A DNA stretch of 54,500 nt, taken from assembly GCF_003314975.1 (NCBI RefSeq), contig NZ_QNRF01000015.1:1-54500 (forward strand), written 5' to 3'. Below are positions 18,078-27,290 of this stretch, in pieces. Under the pieces are notes generated by a model. It had not been told where the DNA came from and searched no databases. It saw only the letters and a program-made list of their open reading frames with translations. A program made the position numbers and the translations under genes. The first letter of the stretch is position 1; every line of letters begins with the position of its first letter. The stretch comes from Marinomonas aquiplantarum (GTDB lineage: Bacteria > Pseudomonadota > Gammaproteobacteria > Pseudomonadales > Marinomonadaceae).

Positions 18078-18617
18078 ATGAAAGCATTAGCAATTAGCGC
18101 TTTGGCCCTTGCCTCTAGCCTTTCTTTCGCAGCAGATTACAAAGTCGATACAGCTCACTCTGCTGTTATCTTTAAAATTGGCCACTTGGGTGTGAGTACC
18201 ACAGTGGGTCGTTTTGACGAGTTCAGCGGTGACTTCTCATACGCCGACGACGGTAAATCTGGTTCAGCAACACTGACCATTCAAGCTGACAGCGTTGATA
18301 CCAACCACGATGCACGTGACAAGCACTTACGCAGCCCAGATTTCCTAGACGTTAAACAATTCCCAACTTTAACGTTCACCAGCAAGCAATTTGATGGCAA
18401 CACATTAACTGGTGATCTAACCTTGCATGGCGTCACCAAGTCCGTAACATTTGATGTTGAAAAAGTTGGCGAAGGCAAAGACCCATGGGGCGGCTACCGT
18501 TCTGGTTTTGAAGCAACAACAACCATTAACCGTAGTGATTTCGGCATCACTTACTTCATTCCAGGCGTCACTGATGCAACAGAGATCGAAGTATACGTGG
18601 AAGGCATTCGCCAATAA
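18078..18617 (+). CDS. yceI: YceI-family secreted lipid/isoprenoid-binding protein
   Basis: 179 residues with signal peptide MKALAISALALASSLSFA-AD. The mature part is a YceI lipocalin-like domain: YKVDTAHSAVIFKIGHLGVSTTVGRF, DSVDTNHDARDKHLRS, FPTLTFTSKQF, LTLHGVTKSVTFDV, and ATTTINRSDFGITY. YceI-type proteins bind polyisoprenoid or other amphiphiles in the periplasm; the role is poorly defined. AAGGAGAA sits eight bases before the ATG. It is cotranscribed with a multispan membrane protein 20 bases downstream. In many proteobacteria yceI neighbours cytochrome b561, but the neighbour here is not one. Confidence 0.92.
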   Translation: MKALAISALALASSLSFAADYKVDTAHSAVIFKIGHLGVSTTVGRFDEFSGDFSYADDGKSGSATLTIQADSVDTNHDARDKHLRSPDFLDVKQFPTLTFTSKQFDGNTLTGDLTLHGVTKSVTFDVEKVGEGKDPWGGYRSGFEATTTINRSDFGITYFIPGVTDATEIEVYVEGIRQ

Positions 18618-18636
18618 GACAGTTTAAGGAAGAGAC

Positions 18637-19497
18637 ATGTACGAAGAAGCCAGTAACTCAAATCTAATCATGCTATTGCATACGGCCATTTACCCCTTTA
18701 TCGCCGCGCTGATAGTCAGTTTTATTACTGGCAAATTACTGCGTACATCGTCTTTTTTAGGCTATCTTGGTGGTTTTATTGTAGGGCTCAGCCTGATCCA
18801 TTCAGGCTTGAGCTTGCCACCAAAACAAGCGATAGATTATTACAGTATCAGTGCCCTTATTGGCACATTTGTTTTTATCAGTTTACATCTCATTAGCAAC
18901 TCAACAGCGTTAAAGTATGGCCTTTGTGCCTTATTAACGGGATTGTCTTTCTATCTTTTGCTTAACCCGGTACTAAAACATTCGGGACTCCATATGAGCC
19001 TAATATGGTCTGTTGCTTGTGCCGTTGCCACGCTAATGTATATTGCGCTAAGTCAACAGACAGGACCAAACAGCACAGAACGGAAAGGCTTAGAAAAACT
19101 AGAACCTCACACCCCTATGATTGGTTTAATGATTGTTGCTGGCAGTGCCGCCCCTGTTATTTCGATTGGTGGCAGCTTGTTGATAGGTCAGTTACTTGGT
19201 GCTTTTGCCGCCGCCAGTGCTGGTTACCTACTGGTAAGCCTTATCACATCAAACCAACAAGCTTTTAGCAGCACGCCAGCCATCATCCTACTAGCAGGCC
19301 TAATCAGTCAAAGCCATGTCTTAGCTGACATCCCTCTTAGTGTTATGACTTTAATCGCGGCTTCTTGTTTTGTTACTCCAATCGTTCGCCACTTAACGCA
19401 AAAAGCCATACCAACCATTCTTTGCCAAGCCATACTAAGTATTATCGTTAGTGGCTTTTGCTTATGGTTAGTATGGCCTGAAAGCAGCCTCTACTAA
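18637..19497 (+). CDS. Multispan inner-membrane protein of unknown function
   Basis: 286 residues, with about eight hydrophobic helices and little else (HTAIYPFIAALIVSFITGKLL; LGYLGGFIVGLSLI; SALIGTFVFISLHLI; and so on). I recognise no family motif, haem-binding His pair or transporter signature. It starts 20 bases after the yceI stop with an AAGGAAGAG ribosome site, so it is probably co-transcribed with yceI. Confidence 0.75.
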   Translation: MYEEASNSNLIMLLHTAIYPFIAALIVSFITGKLLRTSSFLGYLGGFIVGLSLIHSGLSLPPKQAIDYYSISALIGTFVFISLHLISNSTALKYGLCALLTGLSFYLLLNPVLKHSGLHMSLIWSVACAVATLMYIALSQQTGPNSTERKGLEKLEPHTPMIGLMIVAGSAAPVISIGGSLLIGQLLGAFAAASAGYLLVSLITSNQQAFSSTPAIILLAGLISQSHVLADIPLSVMTLIAASCFVTPIVRHLTQKAIPTILCQAILSIIVSGFCLWLVWPESSLY

Positions 19498-19511
19498 TTT
19501 AAAGACCGTTA

Positions 19512-19928
19512 CTAGTCTTTAAAAATAGAACGCGAAGGACGCCATAATGGCAGAATAATGGCCATTATGGCGCAATGCACAGCACTATAAGACAGCAAAT
19601 AAAGTGTATCTTCATGCTCCAATTCTAAATGCAATGACACGATCAAGAAGTTTGGCAACACAATCAAAAGCCATATAAAGATGGCTAAAAAGAATTGTCC
19701 GATGCGCGTTAAATTTCTCACTCTTAACATCAGCCAAGCCGTGAACCACAAGAACACGAAGCTTGAAATTAGAAATATCACCAGCACATCCCAGCTTGGA
19801 AGTTCTGCTGCATCCTGCCACACAGGGCGACCCAAGAATTGCGTTGGGGTTGATGCATACCAAAGAACGCCTACCAACACTTGGAAGAAAAACACGACCA
19901 TTACGGCTTTAAGATTCATTTTATGCAC
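19512..19928 (-). CDS. Small membrane protein, DUF1761-like
   Basis: 138 residues with about four membrane segments. The N-terminal LKAVMVVFFFQVLVGVLWYASTPTQFLGRPVW resembles the DUF1761 pattern (short helix, LWYS, phenylalanine-glycine, tryptophan), and the C-terminal half has WLLIVLPNFLIVSLHLE. The likeness is moderate. No function is known for the family. It is convergent with the membrane gene above and well separated (104 bases) from the next gene. Confidence 0.6.
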   Translation of the reverse strand: MHKMNLKAVMVVFFFQVLVGVLWYASTPTQFLGRPVWQDAAELPSWDVLVIFLISSFVFLWFTAWLMLRVRNLTRIGQFFLAIFIWLLIVLPNFLIVSLHLELEHEDTLYLLSYSAVHCAIMAIILPLWRPSRSIFKD

Positions 19929-20031
19929 GTCAACTCCTGCTCTATCTGCATATCAAAGGTCAACCATTGACCTTGAAAGGCATGAGCGAGTCTCAGATTC
20001 ACAAAAGAGCCCTCAACCGTTCATGCCTTTA

Positions 20032-20907
20032 TCAACTAACTTGATACAATTCCTTTACCAGACTTCTTAGTTTTGATCGCCAAGGTCGCTGCTTAATGCC
20101 AAAATGATTAAACACCTTTCGACAAGACAGAGATTGTCGCTTCATAGCAACTTGCGGCACACCTTCTACGGTATCCGATTGCGCTTCAACATCGACTTGC
20201 GCTCTTGAGTCGTATTGAGCCGCCGTTGCCAATATCGCTTCAACCAAACCAACCCAGCTAATTTCCTCAGCACAGCAATAATGATAAATCCCTTTATTCT
20301 CTGCACCGTAATGACCTTGATTAAGCATGGACAACACCACTCTCACTAAATCAGAGACTGGGGTCGGACTGCCAATCAAGTCATCTTTGTAAGCAAGATT
20401 AACGCCACCCTGGATTGACTCCAGTGTACGACAAACAAAATCATCCCCCTGACCACTGAACAACCACCCCGTTCGCAACACAATATTTTGTGGGTGATTT
20501 AATACTTCAGTTTCGGCCCGGATTAACGCTTTCGCATAACTACTAGTACCATCAGGCTCATCTTTCTCCGAGTAAGCTAACCCCTTATTACCCGAAAACA
20601 CCCGTGCACTGCTTAACATAATCAGTGGCGCAAACGCCTCTTGACTTAAAAAGGTCAAGGTGCCCAAAAACTTATCATAGTCCGATTGCAGAGCATGACG
20701 TAAACTCAAAGCATCGATAACCACATCAAAGGCCATGGCTTTAAATTCATCGCGTCGCGTTGCATCCAACAATAGAGCTTCGTCTGGACACAACCATTCA
20801 AATTCTGGTTTATCTTGGGTTAGCTTTAAAAAAGCCGCCCCGACTTCTGTTCCCGAACCCAGCAGCAAAATACGGATCGGCGCATTAATATCTTGTTTAT
20901 TATTCAA
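20032..20907 (-). CDS. RmlD-like sugar-nucleotide reductase homologue
   Basis: 291 residues. It has the dTDP-4-dehydrorhamnose reductase fold: an IRILLLGSGTEVGAAFLKL nucleotide-binding start, VVIDALSLRHA, LIMLSSARVFSGNKGLAYSEKDEPDGTSSYAKA, IVLRTGWLFSGQGDDFV. The usual YxxxK dyad is altered: Tyr124 is followed four residues later by Leu128 where Lys is expected. There is no other rml gene nearby. Its start overlaps the tatD stop by four bases, so it is translated after tatD. It may bind a nucleotide sugar or NAD without being a standard reductase. Confidence 0.75.
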   Translation of the reverse strand: MNNKQDINAPIRILLLGSGTEVGAAFLKLTQDKPEFEWLCPDEALLLDATRRDEFKAMAFDVVIDALSLRHALQSDYDKFLGTLTFLSQEAFAPLIMLSSARVFSGNKGLAYSEKDEPDGTSSYAKALIRAETEVLNHPQNIVLRTGWLFSGQGDDFVCRTLESIQGGVNLAYKDDLIGSPTPVSDLVRVVLSMLNQGHYGAENKGIYHYCCAEEISWVGLVEAILATAAQYDSRAQVDVEAQSDTVEGVPQVAMKRQSLSCRKVFNHFGIKQRPWRSKLRSLVKELYQVS

Positions 20908-21683
20908 AGTATGACCTCATGCCACTTAGGAAAAACTCGTAGTAGATTATCATAGCTATCAACAGCAATCTGCTCTACTTCTTCATTCCGAATAGTGGCA
21001 ACGCTCTTTGCTACCTTTAATATCGACAAGGGAGTATTCACCTGACCTTGATATCCATACAAAGGCATATCGGGAGAGTCCGTTTCCAACACATACGACT
21101 GACGGTCCAAAGCCTGTAAAACACGCTGAGCCTTTTTCGCCCTTGGGTACGTCACCGTACCACCCATCCCTAAAACAAAACCTAACTCAACAAACCGCTG
21201 CGCCTGTTCATAACTGCCATTAAAAGCATGAATGGTGCCACCTGTTTTCAAGCCTACTTGACGAAGGCATTGATAGACCAGGTCATAACTTTTCCGAGCA
21301 TGAATCACCACAGGCAAATGCAAACTTTTCGCCAACTGCAATTGGCGCACAAAAAACGTTTTTTGAATGCCCATATCACAGGAACCGGGCCAATTATCCA
21401 AACCTATTTCACCAATGGCTAATACAGAGTCTGTTTCACAATGCTCGGCTAGCGCATCCAATTCTTCCAACCTTGCTTGTTGCAAAAAATAAGGGTGCAA
21501 ACCATAAGCTATGCGCCATTGTTGATAATGCTTCGCTAAATGACTCAACTTTCGCCAAGAAGCCGCCGTCGTTGCTGGCACTAAAAAACCTTTCACCCCA
21601 ACAGCGTCACAGCTCAGCATCAACTCATCCCGAGTTTGGTCAAACACATCAAAATCAAGATGGCAATGAGTATCTATATACAT
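20904..21683 (-). CDS. TatD-family metal-dependent hydrolase/DNase
   Basis: 259 residues from ATG 21683; a TTG two codons earlier is less likely. Conserved motifs: IDTHCHLDFDVF (metal-binding HxH), AIGEIGLDNW (bridging Glu), VVIHARKSYD, TIHAFNGSYEQA, and LETDSPDMPLYGYQGQVNTP (final Asp, with the TDSP-P block). TatD-type proteins are metal-dependent nucleases or related hydrolases of the amidohydrolase superfamily. It is the first gene of a two-gene unit with the RmlD-like protein. Confidence 0.9.
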   Translation of the reverse strand: MYIDTHCHLDFDVFDQTRDELMLSCDAVGVKGFLVPATTAASWRKLSHLAKHYQQWRIAYGLHPYFLQQARLEELDALAEHCETDSVLAIGEIGLDNWPGSCDMGIQKTFFVRQLQLAKSLHLPVVIHARKSYDLVYQCLRQVGLKTGGTIHAFNGSYEQAQRFVELGFVLGMGGTVTYPRAKKAQRVLQALDRQSYVLETDSPDMPLYGYQGQVNTPLSILKVAKSVATIRNEEVEQIAVDSYDNLLRVFPKWHEVIL

Positions 21684-21768
21684 ATACAAAAGATTACATT
21701 ATTTATAACATTAATGGCTAGCTTAAATTTTAATCAAAAATATTTTTTTTAAGCCAACAACCAAAAAA

Positions 21769-21792
21769 GCCGCGACAGAGTCGCGGCTTTTT
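21769..21792 (-). terminator. Bidirectional rho-independent terminator downstream of pckA
   Basis: GCCGCGAC-AGA-GTCGCGGC with A runs (21763-21768) on one side and T runs (21788-21792) on the other. It lies 25 bases beyond the pckA stop on minus and would also stop readthrough in the other direction. Confidence 0.92.
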
Positions 21793-21816
21793 AAAAAAAC
21801 TTTATGAAATAAGCAA

Positions 21817-23373
21817 TTAGAGAGCAGGACCTGCTTTCACAATTGCCTCAGACACGGTATCAAACTTCTTAAAGTTTTCCACGAACTGAGCAATCAAATT
21901 CTTGGCTTGTGCTTCATAAGCTGCTTGATCAGACCAAGTCTTACGAGGATTCAATAAGACGCTATCAACACCAGGAACCTGAGTCGGTACATCCAAATTC
22001 ACATCTCCCAAATGCTCGGTCTCCACATCAACTAATGCACCTGATTGAATAGCAGAAATAACAGCTCGGGTTGTCGGAATACTGAAACGCTTACCGCCTT
22101 GTCCATGAGCACCACCAGTCCAACCGGTATTAACCAAGTAAACTTTACTGCCGAATTCTTCAATACGCTTAATCAAAAGGTCTGCGTACACATCTGCCGA
22201 ACGCGGGAAGAAAGGCGCACCAAAACAAGTAGAGAAAGTGGATTTAATACCTGTACCTGCTCCCATTTCGGTAGACCCAACCAATGCCGTGTAACCACTC
22301 AAGAAATGGTAAGCGGCCGCTTCTTTACTCAAAATAGAAACAGGAGGCAATACGCCAGTTAAATCACACGTTAAGAAGATGATGGCATTTGGCTCACCAG
22401 CGCGATTCTCTGGCGCACGCTTCTCAATGTGCTCACGCGGGTAACCAGCACGGCCATTTTGTGTTAAAGAAGTATCTGTGTAATCAGCCACGCGCGTTTC
22501 AGGATCTAGTACCACGTTTTCTACAATAGTACCGAACTTAATCGCATCCCAAATGATTGGCTCATTCTTTTTCGATAGATCAATGGTTTTAGCGTAACAA
22601 CCACCTTCAATATTAAAGACAGTATCTTTACCCCAACCATGCTCATCATCACCAATCAAGAAGCGCTCTGGGTCTGCTGATAAGGTTGTTTTACCCGTTC
22701 CAGATAGACCAAAGAACAAAGTCACATCTTCGTCTGTTCCAACGTTTGCCGCACAGTGCATTGGCAATACATCGTATGCTGGCAATAAGTAGTTTTGCAC
22801 AGAGAACATGGCTTTTTTCATTTCGCCAGCGTAACGCATACCAGCAATCAAAACCTTACGCTCGGCAAAGTTTAAAATCACACAACCATCAGAATTAGTA
22901 CCATCACGCTCCGGCTCACACACAAAGTTCGGGGCATTCAAAATCTGCCATTCACCTTTAGAGGTCGGGTTGTATGTTTCTGGACGAATAAACAAGTTAC
23001 GTCCAAACAAGTGATGCCAGGCCGTTTCAGTACGCATGATCACAGGTAGATAATATTCATCGCCCGCACCGACATGAATATTAGAAACATAAGACTCTTT
23101 ATTATCCAAATAAGCCGTTACACGATCCCACAATGGTGCAAACTTATCTTCTGGAAAAGCTCGGTTAACCGGGCCCCAATGAATATTATCTTTACTAGAT
23201 GCTTCTTCTACAATGAAACGATCCATTGGAGAACGACCTGTACGAGCGCCTGTTTCAACAACAAGTGCGCCATTATCGGCTAGAACCCCTTCGCCATTTT
23301 GCAATGCCTTTTCCACCAATTGAGGTGTAGTTAGGTTCTTGTGAATTCTAGTTACTTCCGATGCGGAGTTCAT
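21817..23373 (-). CDS. pckA: Phosphoenolpyruvate carboxykinase (ATP)
   Basis: 518 residues, close to the usual ~530-540. It converts oxaloacetate and ATP to phosphoenolpyruvate in gluconeogenesis. Motifs: [15 protein letters not shown] near the N-terminus, [37 protein letters not shown] (P-loop kinase-1a, and the metal-binding kinase-2 region), [14 protein letters not shown], and [27 protein letters not shown] ribosome site precedes the ATG. Standalone unit ending in a strong terminator. About 500 bases of mostly AT-rich sequence separate it from the divergent gnd. Confidence 0.97.
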   Translation of the reverse strand: MNSASEVTRIHKNLTTPQLVEKALQNGEGVLADNGALVVETGARTGRSPMDRFIVEEASSKDNIHWGPVNRAFPEDKFAPLWDRVTAYLDNKESYVSNIHVGAGDEYYLPVIMRTETAWHHLFGRNLFIRPETYNPTSKGEWQILNAPNFVCEPERDGTNSDGCVILNFAERKVLIAGMRYAGEMKKAMFSVQNYLLPAYDVLPMHCAANVGTDEDVTLFFGLSGTGKTTLSADPERFLIGDDEHGWGKDTVFNIEGGCYAKTIDLSKKNEPIIWDAIKFGTIVENVVLDPETRVADYTDTSLTQNGRAGYPREHIEKRAPENRAGEPNAIIFLTCDLTGVLPPVSILSKEAAAYHFLSGYTALVGSTEMGAGTGIKSTFSTCFGAPFFPRSADVYADLLIKRIEEFGSKVYLVNTGWTGGAHGQGGKRFSIPTTRAVISAIQSGALVDVETEHLGDVNLDVPTQVPGVDSVLLNPRKTWSDQAAYEAQAKNLIAQFVENFKKFDTVSEAIVKAGPAL

Positions 23374-23881
23374 TACGCTAAATCCTCTGTACGATAAGGG
23401 TTGACTGATATTTTTTTATAATTTTGAAATGAATTAACTCTGTAAAATCGATAGTAACAAAACATTCTAAGAAAACATATTGTTATAACGAACTGTTATT
23501 TTATTACCATTTTGAAAGCTAACAATAAGACCTAACCATTTGAAAAATATAGAAATAATGAAAAAAACAGTAACAAAACACGCTAAAAGCCGCACTTCTG
23601 ATGAATATTTGAACGATTTTTTTGTAGTTTTCTTTCTTTTTAGTAGTCTTTCTACTAACCAGAAAATCACTTACCAAAAAAATACCTCACAAAAGATAAG
23701 GTCATAATATGCGCTTTTTACTGATGAAATCCCCCATAAAGACTAAGGTTTCTGATAAAAAAGTATAAAAAAATCTACTTTTTTGAATTTTTCCGGCCCT
23801 TATTACCTCCTGATATTCATCTCTTCATGGTAAGATAATTTCCTCAATTCCCCCAATTGTTCAAAAGGTTGATCGATATTT
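23374..23881. other. AT-rich divergent regulatory region between pckA and gnd
   Basis: About 508 bases. A minus frame of 67 codons is present but lacks a sensible start context, composition or homologue and is judged spurious. The region should carry promoters for both central-carbon genes. Long A and T tracts suggest a curved, possibly nucleoid-bound, region. No repeat or RNA gene was recognised. Confidence 0.5.
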
Positions 23882-25405
23882 ATGTTAGAAACAAATCAGA
23901 ACTGCAATATTGGATTTGTCGGCCTGGGTGTCATGGGAAAAAACTTGGCCTTAAACTTAGCTGATCATGGCTACCGAGTTGCAGGTTTTGATCTTGACAC
24001 ACATAAAGTAAAAGATGTTTTGGCGACCGAAGCAGCCGAACGTCCTGACCCTTCGGCTCCAGCTCGAATTATCGGCTGCGACAGCATGGAAGACATGCTA
24101 TCTAATTTAGTTAAACCCCGCGTTATTGTGGTTTTGGTGCCAGCTGGAAAACCGGTTGATGCGGTTTGCCAAAACCTAATCAAAGCCGGTTTAGAAGCAG
24201 ATGACATTGTCGTCGACTGTGGCAATAGCCAATGGACAGATACCATTCGACGCGAAGCGGAATACAAGGAGCAATTTAAGTTCTTTGGTACCGCAGTCTC
24301 TGGTGGTGAAGTTGGTGCACGATTTGGCCCGTCTTTAATGCCTGGTGGGGATGCCGATTCCTGGAAATATTTACAACCTATGTGGGAAGCCGTAGCGGCT
24401 AAAGTCGATCAAGACGGTAACCCAATTGTTAGCAATACACCTGGTAAACCGGTTACGGAAGGAGAGCCTTGTACCGCTTACCTTGGACCTGATGGCGCAG
24501 GACACTATGTCAAAATGGTTCACAACGGCATTGAATACGCTGACATGCAATTAATTTGTGAAGCCTATCACCTATTGCGTTCTCTGCTGGGATACGAGCC
24601 AGAAGAAATTGGTAAGTTATTCGAGAAATGGAACCAAGGTGTTCTTAACAGTTACCTAGTCGAAATTTCTGCGGACATTCTACAGCAATACGATCATCAA
24701 ACTGGCGCACCATTGGTGGATATGATTCTAGACAGTGCGGGGCAAAAAGGCACAGGTCGCTGGACCTCAATTAGCGCCACACAAATGGGCGTGCCTGCGG
24801 GCATCATCAGTGAATCGGTTTATGCACGAGCCCTAAGCACGCTAACCGCTGAGCGTGAGCAAGCGGCTGACAAGCTGGTTGCGGATGTGGAAAGTGGTGA
24901 AATTGAAGCCAGCGAAGTAGAAGCCGCCATTGAAGAAGCACTGTATTGTGCGAAGATTTGTGCTTATGCTCAAGGCTTTCAAATTATGCGAGCGGCACAA
25001 AAAGAGTATAACTGGACACTTAACTTCAGTGACATCGCGAAGATCTGGCGCGGAGGCTGTATCATTCGAGCCTCTTTCCTACAAAAGATCGCAGACGCCT
25101 TTACTGACAACCCAGAGTTGGAAAACTTGTTGTTGAGCGATTACTTTGCAGACGCGATGGCAAGCAAACAAAAAGGCTTACGTAAAGCTGTGGTTCTGGC
25201 TGCACAATCTGGCATTCCGACACCATCATTTTTCTCAGCACTGGCCTACTTTGATGGCTACCGCTCTGAAGTGGTTCCAGCGAATTTACTACAAGCTCAA
25301 CGTGACTATTTCGGTGCTCATACATACGAAAGAGTCGACGGCGAACCAGGTCAGAAATATCATACTTTCTGGCAAGAAAGTGGTCGCCCTGAACGTAAAG
25401 CCTAA
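23882..25405 (+). CDS. gnd: 6-phosphogluconate dehydrogenase, decarboxylating
   Basis: 507 residues, longer than the E. coli enzyme (468). It oxidises 6-phosphogluconate to ribulose-5-phosphate and CO2 with NADP. The N-terminal Rossmann motif is NIGFVGLGVMGKNLALNLADHG. Catalytic and substrate motifs include GTAVSGGEVGARFGPSLMPGG, GAGHYVKMVHNGIEYADMQLICEAY (catalytic Lys and Asn) and LDSAGQKGTGRWT. The extra length comes partly from an ~18-residue insertion (DQDGNPIVSNTPGKPVTE) between the two domains. Unpaired transcription unit, closed by a strong terminator. Confidence 0.96.
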   Translation: MLETNQNCNIGFVGLGVMGKNLALNLADHGYRVAGFDLDTHKVKDVLATEAAERPDPSAPARIIGCDSMEDMLSNLVKPRVIVVLVPAGKPVDAVCQNLIKAGLEADDIVVDCGNSQWTDTIRREAEYKEQFKFFGTAVSGGEVGARFGPSLMPGGDADSWKYLQPMWEAVAAKVDQDGNPIVSNTPGKPVTEGEPCTAYLGPDGAGHYVKMVHNGIEYADMQLICEAYHLLRSLLGYEPEEIGKLFEKWNQGVLNSYLVEISADILQQYDHQTGAPLVDMILDSAGQKGTGRWTSISATQMGVPAGIISESVYARALSTLTAEREQAADKLVADVESGEIEASEVEAAIEEALYCAKICAYAQGFQIMRAAQKEYNWTLNFSDIAKIWRGGCIIRASFLQKIADAFTDNPELENLLLSDYFADAMASKQKGLRKAVVLAAQSGIPTPSFFSALAYFDGYRSEVVPANLLQAQRDYFGAHTYERVDGEPGQKYHTFWQESGRPERKA

Positions 25406-25429
25406 ATCACTGCTTAGGTGAAAAAAAAA

Positions 25430-25465
25430 CCACGATTTTCAATAGATAGAAATCGTGGTTTTTTT
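25430..25465 (+). terminator. Rho-independent terminator of gnd
   Basis: CCACGATTTTC (25430-25440), loop AATAGATA, GAAATCGTGG (25449-25458), then seven Ts. Situated 25 bases beyond the gnd stop and flanked by A and T runs, so bidirectional with trmJ. Confidence 0.92.
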
Positions 25466-25503
25466 GTCTCTGCCCTTGTCAATTTTATAACAGAGCCAGG
25501 ATA

Positions 25504-26226
25504 TTAAGACTTGGCTTGTTTTTCCATCGACGTCAGCATACCACGCAACATACCATATTCTTGTTGATCGAGACGGGAGCGTTGAAATAAACGTCTAAAT
25601 CTCGTCATAACCTGCATCGGCATCTCTGGGTCCAGAAACTCAATGTCGACTAAGACCTTTTCTAAATGCACTAACAAATAATCCACTTGCTCTACAGTAG
25701 CCGCTGGCACATCCCATTTATTCTGTACTGCTGGTGCATCTTGTGTAGCAAGAAACTTCATGCGTAACTCGTAAGCAATCACCTGCACCGCGGCGCCGAG
25801 ATTCAATGAACTAAAAGAGGCAACAGAAGGAATGTGCACATGGTAATGACAACGCTGCAACTCTTCATTTGTCAGACCTCTGTCTTCACGGCCGAATACA
25901 AAAGCCGTTTCTAAACCTTCATTAAATACCAAGTCAGCAGACTCTCGAGGATCTACCAGTGGCCAAGGTATGGTACGTTCACGAGCGCTGGTACCAATAA
26001 CTAGCTGGCAATCCGCTAGGGCTTCTTCTAAGGTGTCAACGACCACGGCATTTTCCAAAATGTCGGTCGCCCCAGACGCTCGACTCACCGCCTCTTGACT
26101 TGGGTAATCTCTTGGCGCCACTAGATAAAGGTCTGCCAAGCCCATATTTTTCATCGCCCGAGCAGCGCCTCCTATATTGCCAGGATGAGACGTATTCACG
26201 AGAACGATGCGAACTTTATTTTGCAT
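25504..26226 (-). CDS. trmJ: tRNA (cytidine/uridine-2'-O)-methyltransferase TrmJ
   Basis: 240 residues. A SpoU-class SAM-dependent methyltransferase: [26 protein letters not shown] (motif 1), [26 protein letters not shown] (motif 2) and [18 protein letters not shown] (motif 3, knot). TrmJ methylates position 32 of several tRNAs. It is divergent from suhB, as in Escherichia coli. A 257-base gap separates the starts. Confidence 0.95.
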   Translation of the reverse strand: [240 protein letters not shown]

Positions 26227-26372
26227 GATGTTAGATACCAGCTAAGAAATAATATAAACCCACGCATGTTAACAGATATTCTTTGAGATTCATTTGATTG
26301 GTTAGTTTTTCGTCAACTTTTCTCTGGCTAATGTGGGATTATTAAGCTAGAATTCGCGCTCAAATTTTGGCT

Positions 26373-26408
26373 CCCAGATCTCGCATCTGGCACGCCCGCT
26401 CTTTAACA
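26373..26408 (+). promoter_or_regulatory. Putative boxB-like hairpin and boxA element in the suhB leader
   Basis: GCTCTTTAACA at 26398-26408 matches the E. coli rrn boxA core. It is preceded by a CCAGAT-CTCGC-ATCTGG hairpin (26373-26389), the order found in rRNA leaders. It lies about 75 bases before the suhB ATG. Nus factors and SuhB bind boxA; in E. coli a boxA in the suhB leader has been reported to mediate Nus-dependent autorepression. Confidence 0.75.
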
Positions 26409-26483
26409 CTTTATCTGGCAACTGGCTCTCCCTCACAAAGGGTGAGCAGTACATGTTTAATGACGAATTAATGACGGTAAATT

Positions 26484-27272
26484 ATGCAACCTAGAATCAA
26501 TGTCGCAATAAAAGCAGCTCGTGCCGCTGCAGAATACATAGTTCATTCTCAAGAGAAATTATTATTTGATAAGGAACAAGGTAAATCCTCTGCGGAAGTT
26601 TACGCTGCCGTTTGTTCTGGTGCTGAGCGCAGCATTGTTTACCATCTAGAAAAAGCTTACCCAGCGGATACCATCACCACTCGTTTACAAGGTTCAGTAC
26701 AAACTGGCGAAGAAGGCGAATGGATTATCGATGCGATTCAAGGACAACACCTATTCACACGTGGGTTAGCAGGTCATGTGATTACCATCAGTTATGTGGT
26801 TGCCGGTAAAGTAGAGCACGCCCTAGTGCTTAACCCTCACACTCGAGATGAATTCTACGCAAGTAAAGGCCGCGGCGCTTACTTGAATAATTCTCGAATC
26901 CGCAGCAGTTCTGCTCGTGCACTAGAAGGCACTACATTGGCCGCTCAATTCCCTGCAACAGATCGCACATCAACCTACCTTGAAGGCCAATTGGCAGTAC
27001 TTTCTGATGTCGCTCAACAAGGCGCTCGCGTTGTCATGCAAGATGCGCCAGCACTGATGCTAGCCAACGTTGCGGCAGGCCGCTTAGACGGTGCTTGGGG
27101 CATTAAGTTACAAGAATGGGAAATGCAAGCACCTCTGTTTATCGCCAAAGAAGCTGGTGCTTTAATTGCGGCGTTTGATGGTTCTCCAAGTTTGGAAAAA
27201 GGTGACGTGCTTTGTGCTGCGCCACGCTTATTTAAAGTGTTATTACCTGTACTAAACAAACACCTTAATTAA
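26484..27272 (+). CDS. suhB: SuhB homologue with degenerate inositol-monophosphatase active site
   Basis: 262 residues, about the E. coli length (267), in the conserved divergent arrangement with trmJ. Overall fold markers remain (MQPRINVAIKAARAAAEYI, KGRGAYLNNSRIR, NVAAGRLDGAWGIKL, KEAGALIAAFDG). Most metal ligands are lost: the EESG Glu is replaced (TRLQG, residues 66-70), the DPLDGT motif reads DAIQGQ (83-88, first Asp kept), WD becomes WE (212-213), and the upstream Asp of VTxxD is missing. It should not be an active phosphatase. In E. coli SuhB is a Nus-complex component for rRNA antitermination, reported not to need catalysis; the boxA in its leader fits that role here. Confidence 0.9.
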   Translation: MQPRINVAIKAARAAAEYIVHSQEKLLFDKEQGKSSAEVYAAVCSGAERSIVYHLEKAYPADTITTRLQGSVQTGEEGEWIIDAIQGQHLFTRGLAGHVITISYVVAGKVEHALVLNPHTRDEFYASKGRGAYLNNSRIRSSSARALEGTTLAAQFPATDRTSTYLEGQLAVLSDVAQQGARVVMQDAPALMLANVAAGRLDGAWGIKLQEWEMQAPLFIAKEAGALIAAFDGSPSLEKGDVLCAAPRLFKVLLPVLNKHLN

Positions 27273-27290
27273 GCTTTTCTATATTGAACA

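Noticed and set aside
19681..20070. 129-codon plus frame antisense to the DUF1761-like gene
   Set aside because: Overlaps a better-supported membrane-protein gene; its sequence has no domain-like features.
23467..23670. 67-codon minus frame between pckA and gnd
   Set aside because: AT-rich, hydrophobic by composition only, no ribosome site and no recognisable family.
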